A stretch of DNA of 64,000 nt, from positions 619,635,800 to 619,699,799 of the forward strand of contig OZ010791.1 of assembly GCA_963932465.1 (NCBI GenBank). Reading direction: 5' to 3'. Numbering within the stretch: the stretch's first letter is position 1; each line of letters starts with the position of its first letter. Below, piece after piece: positions 54,357-64,000 of this stretch. The DNA comes from Maratus speciosus. Lineage: Eukaryota > Arthropoda > Arachnida > Araneae > Salticidae. Below the pieces are notes generated by a model, which was not told the DNA's origin, made no database searches, and saw only the letters and a program-made list of their open reading frames with translations. Both the position numbers and the translations under genes were made by a program.

Positions 54357-57300
54357 ATGGCCTCTTCTACAAAAGATAGCACGACCATTGAAAAATTGAA
54401 CGCCAACAATTATACAAATTGGCGGTTCAAGGTCGAAATGCTATTAATTCGAGACGAACTTATTGAAGTTATTACGCAAGAGGCCCTCACTCCATTGAAC
54501 GATGCTTGGACCAAGAAAGACAGAAAAGCAAGGGCTTTAATAAATTTGTCCATTGAGGACAGTCAAATAGTGCATGTCAAAAATTTAAATACAGCTAGGT
54601 AAACACGGGACGCACTCAAACAAATCCATGAGAGATCTAATCTCTCTAGTAAGCTGTACTTGCTTCGAAAACTGTACAGTACAAAATTAACTGAAGGTGG
54701 CAATATGACAGCCCACATTACTAAAATTTTAGAGATAGTGGATAAACTGTCAGCGATTGGCGAAAACATAACTGACTCGCACATTTCAGCACTGCTGCTA
54801 TGCTCGTTGCCGCCTTCCTACGATACCGTAGTTACTGCTCTGGAGGCCAGAGATGAAGCTGAGTTAACCGTACAATTTATAAAAAGCAAGCTTACGGACG
54901 AATATACTCGTAGAGTAGATAATCGTGAAAACTCCGAAAACAGCAATAAAGCCTATAAAACACAAGGTAAATTTAATCATTCAGAACAGAAAAGAGGCAG
55001 CAATAAGTACTGCTCACACTGTAAAATGAAAAACCACTCAAAAAGACTGCTGGTTTCTAAAAACGAAAAACAACAACAGTTACACTAATAACAGACACTA
55101 TAAAAATAAAAACAATTCAACATCACTAGTTTTTGAAGAAAATAATTTACATAAAAATGCGGAACATGAAGAAAGAAAAGACACAGTAAATGAAAACAAC
55201 AGTGTCGCTTTACTAACCGAAGAGTCCGAAAATAAAGGCACTTTTATAGTGGACAGTGGCAGTTCCAGTCACATAGTAAATTCAAAAGAATTTTTTACCA
55301 AAATTACAAATAATAATGAAACAAACGTCACAGTCGCTAATGGTAATAAACTGATTTCATATGGATCTGGAGAGGTAATAATTCATACCGAAAATAAAAA
55401 CAAACAAGTTATATTGCGTGACGTACTATACGTTCCTGACATAGAAACTAACCTGCTGTCAGTGAGTAGGGCAACTAAAAACGGTTGCAAAGTTAAATTT
55501 GAAAAAGATAAATGTGATATAATTCACGAAGGCAACGTTATACTTCAAGGTAAACTTAAAAACAATCTGTACGAAATACATGTTAGTAAAGATGAAAATC
55601 ACAAGCACTATGCAAATGTCACCTACAACTGCTCAAACGCGAATTGCATAGATTTGTGGCATAGGCGAATGGGACATAGGAGCTACGACACAATAAAGTC
55701 CATGTTATCAAAGGACTTAGTTGAGGGAATTAAAATCAACAACTGCAAACATAACGCTAAATGTGAGGTATGCATCAAGTCAAAAATCAGCAGACCCCAT
55801 TTCCCAAATCAGGTGCATATAGAGCTACAAAAAGGCTCGAGTTAGCTCATACTGATGTACGCGGCCCTATAAATACACCCACAATTGGGGGGGAAATACT
55901 TCGTCACTTTTATCGATGATTATACAAGATTTTGCGTAATTTATTTAATGGCAAATAAAAGTGAGGATTCAGAAAAATTGAAAGAATACGTCTCAATGGT
56001 GAAAAACAAATTCGGAAAAATGCCTACTGAGATCAGATCGGACAACGGTGGTGAATACACGGGGAACGAAATAGAAAAATATCTAAAAGAAAATGGGATT
56101 CATCATCAACTTACCGTACCATTTAACCCAAGCCAAAACGGCGTCGCAGAGCGTAAGAATAGGTCCCTACTTGATATGGTTAGAAGTATGCTAAATGAAG
56201 CAAATCTCCCCCACAAATTATGGGGGGAAGCCATATGTACGGCGAATCACTTACAGTCGCTCTAAGGCCTACAGAATCTATACAAGTGACGAAGAGTAAT
56301 ATTGGCCAGAAGTGTAAAATTTATAGAAAATAAAAATAATCCAGATACTAACGAAAATCTAGATAGAAGAAAATTAATCGCGGAAACAAACAAACAAACA
56401 CAACAGAAAGACACGAATGAAATGGAAATAGATCTGACACCAACACAAAATGAACTAAGTCCACCACCCGCGTCACAACAACAAATTCCACAAGTGAGAA
56501 GATCAGAGAGAACAAATAGAGGTGTGCCGCCGGACAGGTTTGCTTATGCAGTCGGCACGATCCAGTATATGTACCTAACAGTTGGGAAGATATGATGAGT
56601 ATAGAAAATCCTATAGAAAAACAGAACTGGATAAAAGCGACAGAAGAGGAAATGAATTCCCTTAATGAAAATGAAACCTGGTGTTTAGTTGATCCCCCAC
56701 AAGGAGCAAGAGTAATTGGATCGAAATGGACTTTTAAAGCGAAATATGACGAATTCGGAAAAATCAAGCGTTACAAAGCGAGATTGGTCGCACAAGGATT
56801 TAGACAAAAATACGGAGTAGATTTCGATGAAACTTATGCGCCAGTAGTTTCCCACACAAGTTTAAGAGTCTTCATAACTGCCGCAGCATACCACAATCTC
56901 AATATTAGGCAGATTGACATCAAAACTGCATTCTTACATGGTGAATTGGAAGAAAATGTTTATGTATCACAACCTAAAGGGTATATAAACACTACAGAAC
57001 CCAACAAGGTTTGTAAGTTAAAAAAGGCGCTATATGGACTAAAACAAGCTGCAAGAGCATGGTATTCAAACATTAGTGAAACACTAAAGGAATTAAAATT
57101 TAAACAGAGCAATGCTGACAATTGTTTATTTATAAGAAAAGAAGCGGAAAACACGGTTTATATAGCAGTATACGTGGATGATATCCTCATCGCAGGAAAA
57201 GATGAAAATATAAATGAGATAATAAATAAACTAAAATCTAAGTACGCACTTGAAGATTTAGGTCAAATTTCCAATTACCTCGGGATAAAAATACAAAAGA

Positions 57301-57403
57301 CTCACAACGGCTTTAAACTAAATCAAACAGCAAAAATAATAGAAATCGCAAAAAAATTTAATTTAGAAGATTCTAAGCCATATGGCACTCCAATGGAAAC
57401 AGG
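54357..57403 (+). pseudogene. Copia Gag-Pol remnant
   Basis: Gag begins MASSTKDSTTIEKLNANNYT, with an in-frame stop at 54600-54602, and ends in a zinc knuckle (CSHCKMKNHSK). A frame change near 55045 leads to the protease (FIVDSGSSSHIVN, 55246). The pre-integrase module (DLWHRRMGHRSYD) has cysteines CEVCIKSK. Frame changes near 55815 and at a G-run near 55888 precede the integrase core (FVTFIDDYTRF, RSDNGGEYTG, NGVAERKNRSLLDM). The integrase C-terminal region is mostly deleted near 56260-56300. After another frame change (about 56590), RT runs from KQNWIKATEEEMNSL through QIDIKTAFLHGELEE to YVDDILIAG (57172). Homology ends at METG (57403) against the truncated LTR, so RNase H is missing. Confidence 0.9.
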
Positions 57404-58068
57404 TTGCTTTTCATTGTCAAATGTGATTTACAAAAGTAATTATCGAAAGTGTTTACGATCTAAAAGAAGGAAGTGAAACTGAAAAGTGATTATAATAAAA
57501 TATCTGTTTATGATTGTGCAAACATTTTTGCAATACTCAAGAACTATAAAACATTTATTAACTCTAATTTTAAATTACCGTAAATATAAATATTGATACA
57601 AATTATTTGTTATGCTGATTTATGGGATTATTTTCCTGTTTCTTTATTGTTAATAATATTTTATTCAGGTATTTTTTTTCTCTACTTCCAGTTGTAACTA
57701 AAACTCTCAAACTGAGAGATGTATGCCTTAAAGCTCTTATTAAATGTAATTTTACTTTTCTATTCATAAGTTTCGGCACCAATTTAACTTCATAAGACAC
57801 TCAAAATATGCGTATTTTTAAACAACATGAAGTTCAGACCATCAGTCACATATACGGAATAAATAAGAAATACAGGAGCAAGATATAGATTTATTTACTC
57901 TATCCGGTGGAAAAGAAAAATACCAGATGTCAAAAAGGATATACATAAATATAAGGTAAGCCCAATTTATCTTACCTATGCTTTTTATATTGAGAAATAG
58001 ATAATTTTGAGGATAAAGATCGAACATCATGCAAATTTTTTGATAGCAAAGATTAAATATTGCTAACA
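57404..58068 (+). repeat. Copia 3-prime LTR, 5-prime truncated
   Basis: Colinear with 53584-54248. It lacks the start of the LTR and the polypurine tract, and ends GCTAACA before AGATG. It carries the 30-bp segment 57491-57520 in inverse orientation relative to the left LTR. Confidence 0.88.
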
Positions 58069-58073
58069 AGATG

Positions 58074-58747
58074 CTCAGCTGTAGATCACATGTTAAAATA
58101 GTCTTAACTTTGTTTTCCATGCTGATATGCAGTAGTTTTGACTCTTAGTATGTCATTCAGGTATTGTGCTCTAGTAATTTTTTTAATATCCTGTATGAGG
58201 TGTATCTTTCTTTGGATCTCTTAGCTTTTTATTATCTATTTTCTGTAATGTTTGCGTTATAAGGAGCTAAATTTTGTCATTTTAGGCTTAATGCCGACAA
58301 AATTGGATGAAATAACTCATCTTCTATGAATGAACTCACAAGCTCCTCTGATGATTCTGTGAGTCATTCATAGTTTCTTATTTTACATACTGGTTTCATA
58401 TGTTCATTTCTAAATTATCTTTAGAACTTTATCAATTTCTTCATATATTTGTGATTTCAAATTTATTATATATATATATATATATATTTATTTATTTATT
58501 TTACAACTAAATGAGCTTTAATTAATTTTATCTGCTTAACAATATGAACCTTTTTTTTATATTAATATTTTTGAATATTCAGTAACAAAAAAATGAAATT
58601 AAAATTTACCTATATAGCTTGATCGAAATTTTTTTTTTGTTTCCGAAGAACTAATTCTAATTTTTTGTCAAATGCAGCCATCTGATACGTACAAAATAAG
58701 CGTTATTCCATTCTTTGGACTGTTCTTGATCAGGGATAGAGATCCTA
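58074..58747. other. Non-coding
   Basis: Right flank of the copia insertion. A (TA)n tract lies near 58470-58492. Nothing recognised. Confidence 0.4.
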
Positions 58748-58963
58748 TTGGCCACATTCATGGCACATAAGAATTACAGTGCTTTTAGGTATGTGCCAGA
58801 TATGGCACGTGGTGCAATGAAGGATTACGTTGGCCACCAGATAAAGAGGGATAATGCATCTCATGACAAACCTGAAGAATATTTCAGGAGATCAATGTTT
58901 CTTGTTTGGATACTTCTATTTCTGGTCTCGTTGATCGTTATAGAAAGATCAGAGGAATATTGA
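58748..58963 (+). pseudogene. Possible hAT-like transposase scrap
   Basis: A 71-codon frame with DMARGAMKDYVGHQIKRDN and PEEYFRRSMF followed by a hydrophobic stretch. The EEYFRRSMF...L.SLI pattern resembles a segment of hAT-like (p52/THAP-linked) transposases, but there is no catalytic motif and no element end. It could be chance. Confidence 0.25.
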
Positions 58964-61900
58964 AAGATTTTGACGTTCTTGTGGATTTTTATTTAAAAAA
59001 AAATGATTTTTGTTATTGAACTTTTGAACACGAGTTATTTTTAATAAACTGTTAATGGAATATTACGTTGTTGTTTATTATTTTAAAGGGTAAATTTTTG
59101 TCCACTTATTTAGAATAATTTTGTTTTTCGCCATTGTAAGGGATATTCAAGGCAGTTACAGAACTATGAGAAACTTCGTATTTTCTGTACGAATTCAAAA
59201 TGGTACGAAAAACATCGGAAACGGTTTTTACATTAATTACACTACAACGTTGAATTCAGCCCCCCCCCCCCCCCACCCGGAGCATCAAAATGTCCTTTCG
59301 GAAGATTTGGGATTTTATGCTTATTAATAGCCTAGATCTAGAAGTTCTATTACCTCACCCAGAACTCCAAAGTGTTCTTTCCAGAGCTGCATAAATACCT
59401 TCCGGATAAAAATGTCTGAATTCAACATTATCTTTGACCCCAATTACGACTTGTGGACGCCAATTTAACATTGCTTCTGGAAATTTTATTTTAGCAATGG
59501 GAGTTGTCTATGGACAAGATCGTCGGTGACATCCTGTCTTTACAAACGAGAAATCGAAAGCATAAGTCGAAGCTACTCCACATACCAAAGTCCGAGAGCT
59601 TACTGCTAACTCGAAGAATGCTCTAAAACTGTTTCGAACCACCTAAAATAAATTGGTTGAAAAGTAAAATAACAGAAATCACCATTATTATTTTTTTTTG
59701 CTTATTTTCAAACTAATAGTACTTCCAAAAAAAGTGCAAATCCATCACAAATAAAATTGTTACAAAAATTTAACATCAAGTCCACCAGATATCGGAAACT
59801 ACAATTGAGGCCGACTATGGTATAAAAAACTGTGAAACATGAAACAGATAAACCCACAATTATGGCTGTTTTAGACAATCGTAACCAAACTATATTTTCC
59901 AACATAGACTATATATATTGCATGTACTTGTTACATTACTAGTGTCTGGCCGAAATTGAACGATCTTTTTCTTGAAGATTAAAACCTTATTATACCGACG
60001 GGCTTATCTCAGAAACTACAATGAGGAATTAACGGCTGACGGGATTGGCACTTTATGTGAACACATTATCCAGTATCTGTTACAGCACAATTTCTTAATT
60101 CAAACAAGAAATTAAACGTGGAAATTGCCGTTTTAAATTCAATGTAAGCAAATGCTTATGTTATAAAACTTGATTTAAATACATTTAACTCTTCAATATG
60201 CGCTCAGTTTTTTACATCATAGTATTTATAAAATCTCTGTCACTGGTAAATATTAATGTAACTTCATTGTATTATTATAGAGATTGATCTTACTTTATTT
60301 TACACATGCCATTTTTTTAAAATTAAGAAATTAAATAAAGATATACCTAAATTCTTAAAGTTACTTGAAATACTTCTATTACACATACATAGTCAATCCT
60401 ATCAGGACGTGATCGCAAGCTCCATTTTAGACAGGCTTCCGTTTAAAAAAGTGTAATTAATTATGTATACTTCTAAAATACACTACCTCAGTAAGATCTA
60501 TTGTTAGTTTCGTCGGGACCCTTAAACTCTTCCGTTTGAGACAGAATTCCGTTATAGAAATATTATGCTTTCACAGGTTTTACTGTGTTTATGAGTAAAA
60601 TCTGTTAAGACGGAATCTATAAAGAGCGGTGAGACCCTCTTTCAGGCAGGTTTTCAGCAAATTTAATTGTATGGCAATAGATATCAGGATCACGTAAATT
60701 CCATTTAAGGCAGGATTCTGTTATAGATAATTACCATTTTGAAGGTTTTACTATACATATATCATAAATAAGTATATTTATATAAGTAAAGCAAAACTTG
60801 CAAAAAAGGAACCTGCGTATAACGGAATGCTGACTTAAACAGAAATATTCCATAGTCCCATCGAAAAGAATACCACACAATTACACCTGCTAAAATGAAA
60901 ACCTGTTTAAAGCATAATTTTTCACCTTATTTTGCGATTTTATATGACAGGTTTCACTACCCAGATGGCATGAACATCAGCAGCACTTTTGATTTTTTTC
61001 TGATATTATCTTGCCATGACAAATTTTAATTGAGAAATTCGCAGCAAATCTCCCGCAAAGTGTACCATCACCCATTTGTCTGAGTAGTTAATTCTGTAAC
61101 TGATGGAAAGACTGTCTTTAATTCACGAAAGTGACGTAAGCAAAAAGTCCCTCTGGAGAGAATAGACAATCAGCAGGTATGCAGAAATTTTATTCGGCTG
61201 GCGCCGCTTTTTTTTAAACGCTATACTTATGAAATACCAAAAAAGGAGCGAATTGAAAATTACAAAAATTACCCTTTCTTTTTTATGGTGGTAAAAACGA
61301 TGCGTATGCATCAATAGACCGGTTCAGGTCCATGGACTCCTTCGAAGGGTTTAAACTTATAGTTGTGATAGTTGTAAACAGTTAATATAGCATGGAAAGA
61401 TTACTACGTTGCAGTAAGTTTGCAGTATTTTTTATTACTTGTTTGCCGTTAATTTGCGATAAATTTGATACAGCATGAATTTAACTTACACGACAAGTTA
61501 GCTGCAAGTTCAAAGTGTGGTGAATTCAGCGTTTACGTTATCTTGCTGCCGTCTTGTTATGAACTTTTAGCCTTGTCATGCTGAGCTTGCTGCAACTTTG
61601 CAGGTTTTCAAAGCAAAATTTGTGCAAATTTTCTGCAAACTAAAATGCTATGTGGGTATATATATAATCTAAAAAAAAAATAATTTCTGCCCCTCCCCTT
61701 CCCGAAAAGAAATCCTGGCTATGCCACCAATAGTTTTAATCTATATTTTTGCACCTAAATTACCAGACCCCTAAAGTATCCATTTCTGTCATCTATGGTG
61801 TCGTTTTGTAAGTGCGAAAGCAATGAATGTATAGAGTTATTTTACCTTCCAGTCTCAACAGGATAAAGACAACCCTACGCTGCCGCTTAAAAAATTGACT

Positions 61901-63477
61901 AGTTATGGACTGTAAATAGTGTCTGGAGAAGATGGATGACAAGTCAAAATGATCAACAGGATAAAAAATTTTAATTTAAAACTTTTATTTAAATATAAAA
62001 TTCATAACTTAAAAAAAATAAAACTAATTTCATCAGACAGTTTAACACTTCAAGTAACAATAAAAACAGTTAAAATACAAGACACAGATTTTCACTTCAT
62101 AAATTACAAAAATATAAATACAAAATTTCTTTCATCACGGTCGACAATCACTTGAATGCCATTTAAAGCTCATTGAACGTTACACTATAAAGTCCACCTC
62201 AGAGTTATAAATAAGAAAGGGACATACATATATAAATCATCACTCTACATTTGTTTTCCATTCATATATTTCAAAATATTTTCCTTGTTAAAATTATTTA
62301 ATCTCCAATTAATTTTCTAATAAAATCTAGTGCGTAGGAAATAAAAATGAAATACGTAGTTAATTGCATGCGGTGATGAATATGAATTACTGCTAGAAGA
62401 TTAATTACCAAACGCACAATTCCTTGGGCAATTTTCATCCAAACGAATGGCTCATCCATATTAAGTTGAACTTCTCAAACTGAGATGCATGTTTTTATTC
62501 GACCCTTTTTTGGCTTAGTTTAAAAGCTTTCATTTTGAAAACTATAAAAGGAGTGCAATTCTACATGAAAAGATTTTCTTTATAGCCCAGATCCTTTACG
62601 CTATAACAATTTCTAAAAAAATTAGTATGGCTAAAGTCATTCGTAAAATGAATTTTATTGAGAGAAATTTTTAGTTAATTTTAAGTTGAGATCCGAGTTA
62701 TTCACGATGTACAATATTCTTTTTTTGTTTTTCAATAATTTAAAGAACAAACTTATTTGTGCAGAATCTGGAGAATTTCAATCTCTAAAATAAATTTTGT
62801 ATAAAAAATTTAAAATTTTAAGTCGATATTGTATTAATTCACAATTTTCGCTGATGTAACTTAAATTTTTTTTAAATAACTTCAAGAGAAAATTAATTTT
62901 TTTCCTAATGAGTACAAAAATAGGAAATTTTTACCAGAAATTTCCCTAATAAATCTCCCTCGATTCTGAAAATCTAGACTTGATGGAGCTAAAATACATT
63001 TTTATAAACTGAAACATAAATTTACTTGCTGATATTTCATTTTTTTTTATGTTGATCTTCAATCAATTTTGCAAAAATATTCTTTACATAACATTTTTGT
63101 TTTGAATTTAACGTTTCGCATCAGCGATGCCAATTTCGGGATTTTCCTCCTAGATTTAGGGGATTGGAAATTGCGTTTTTTTAGAGGGTTTATTAGGAGA
63201 GGGTAAGGGGCAAAAATGCTACCTTATTGTGAAAATTGTGTGAAATTTTTGAAATTATTTCACTTTTAGTTAGGTTTTTTTAAAAGTAAAAAAATCTAAT
63301 TTTTATATTTTGCATTTTATAAAACCAAATGTGTGCTAGGGAAAAGAAATTACGCATGTTATGCAGGTGGACACATCTAATACCGTTGATTTCTTATTTA
63401 CTATACAGACACAACAGCGTTCTCGGTATTATATCATTAACGTAGGTGGCGCTACTGATTTTGGAGATTTTCAGTTA
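58964..63477. other. Transposon-end fragments, no supported gene
   Basis: A C-run followed by ACCCGGAGCATCAAAATGTC (about 59260-59294) matches the GC-rich ends at 16.4 and 21.7 kb. From 60390 to 60920 several pogo-MITE pieces (CACAGGTTTTACTG, TCTGTTAAGACGGAATC, GTATAACGGAATGC) are tiled without clean pairs of ends. CCTGGCTATGCCACC at about 61714 is the inverse of the common GGTGGCATAGCCAGG hAT-like terminus. From 61740 to 63477 nothing is recognised; the 68-codon frame at 61949 is AT-rich noise. Confidence 0.4.
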
Positions 63478-63901
63478 AGAGCCTACTTCAGTATAGGCGA
63501 AAACATCCGTTCGCTAAGGTTAATCCTATGGAAGAAAATTTTTAAGATCTCTCTTTCGCATTTTAATAATTTTAAACAATCTTTCCTTTGTATTAGCTAA
63601 CTGAGATAGATCTGTACAAAGACCATTTTTACTTTTTTGATTTTATATATAGGGTTTTTTTTTTTATTAGAATGCTTTTACTTTCTGAACCCGTTTCGAA
63701 AGTGAAAGTATTCTCATTTAAAAAAAAACCTGCAAAGAAAATCAAAACAGTAAAAAACGGCCTTCGTACAGATCTACCTCAACTACTCAATGCAAAAAAT
63801 ACTTTAAAAATATTGAAATGCAAGCGAACTATTTAAAAAAAATTCTTCCATAGGATTAACATTAGCGAACGGATGTTTTCGTCTGACTTGAAGTAGCCCC
63901 T
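63478..63901. mobile_element. Foldback MITE, copy 2
   Basis: Homologous to 23487-23885, with arms inverted relative to each other: CGAAAACATCCGTTCGCTAA and TTAGCGAACGGATGTTTTCG near the two ends, CCTATGGAAGAA and TTCTTCCATAGG further in, and CGTTTCGAAAG-type sequence at the centre. Right end ACTTGAAGTAGCCCCTT. Confidence 0.8.
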
Positions 63902-64000
63902 TATGTCTAGAGGGATTTGAATAGGTGTCTAGGGGAAATCCTTAGTAGGGATTGGCAACACTGTTTCACGTTTTAGCACCATACATTTTTATTATGAGAC

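Larger units (their letters stand above)
53518..58068 (+). mobile_element. Defective Ty1/copia LTR retrotransposon
   Basis: Flanked by a perfect 5-bp duplication AGATG (53513-53517, 58069-58073). The 5-prime LTR is 53518-54248. The 3-prime LTR, 57404-58068, lacks its first ~66 bp and is fused straight to the pol gene. Coding order is gag, protease, integrase, RT, as in copia. LTR differences are about 1 percent by eye, besides a 30-bp inversion. Stops, frameshifts and two deletions inactivate it. Confidence 0.93.

Noticed and set aside
61949..62155. 68-codon Lys/Asn/Ile-rich ORF
   Set aside because: Composition mirrors the AT-rich DNA; no homology or start context.

Overview
This window looks like AT-rich, gene-poor nuclear DNA from a metazoan, most likely an arthropod (perhaps an arachnid, which is a guess). 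The evidence is the absence of dense prokaryote-style coding, one ORF with a clear intron acceptor and UTR, and a mobile-element mix (pogo/Tigger, hAT, Helitron ends, BEL/Pao, Ty1/copia, a YIDD-type reverse transcriptase) typical of invertebrate genomes. No rRNA, tRNA or CRISPR array was recognised. I support one plausible host gene, an uncharacterised acidic protein on the minus strand at 9816-10310.

Layout. 1-9.2 kb: a Helitron end, a decayed pogo transposase with a C-terminal Cys/His finger split by a hAT-like MITE, a decayed 2.5-kb Tigger element (5218-7692), a 164-bp tandem duplication and a hAT MITE with a perfect 8-bp target duplication. 9.2-18 kb: the host gene, a foldback MITE, a dispersed element with internal ~145-bp tandem units, a pogo-type MITE containing a copied 92-bp segment, and copy A of a CCCGACTGC-ended repeat. 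18-23.5 kb: a hAT transposase gene with one in-frame stop, and a truncated BEL/Pao integrase bracketed by 139-bp direct repeats. 23.5-31 kb: mostly non-coding with two foldback elements.

31.4-45.5 kb is the highlight, a set of nested insertions. A Tigger-like transposase gene is cut by (i) a 2953-bp TA-flanked element with terminal inverted repeats that carries circovirus-like CRESS-DNA virus sequence, (ii) a 1.6-kb hAT-type element with a duplicated right end and a perfect 8-bp target duplication, and (iii) a foldback element that itself contains a very young 6.3-kb BEL/Pao retrotransposon (435-bp LTRs differing at one base, 5-bp target duplication). The viral cargo has two copies of a replication-origin stem-loop with the TAGTATTAC nonanucleotide, Rep pieces on both strands and an uninterrupted 299-codon capsid ORF. 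It looks like a viral genome, or a recombinant of two, captured inside a transposon.

45.5-64 kb: a second copy of the ~145-bp-unit element (47121-48182), two pogo-type MITEs, a decayed reverse-transcriptase element (about 50770-52680), a defective copia retrotransposon (53518-58068) whose two LTRs differ by a 30-bp exact inversion, and scattered transposon ends, including a second copy of a foldback MITE at the right edge. Apart from the gene at 9.8 kb, essentially everything recognisable is mobile or viral. Coding integrity ranges from nearly intact (BEL, capsid ORF, hAT) to heavily decayed (Tigger, copia, the YIDD element).
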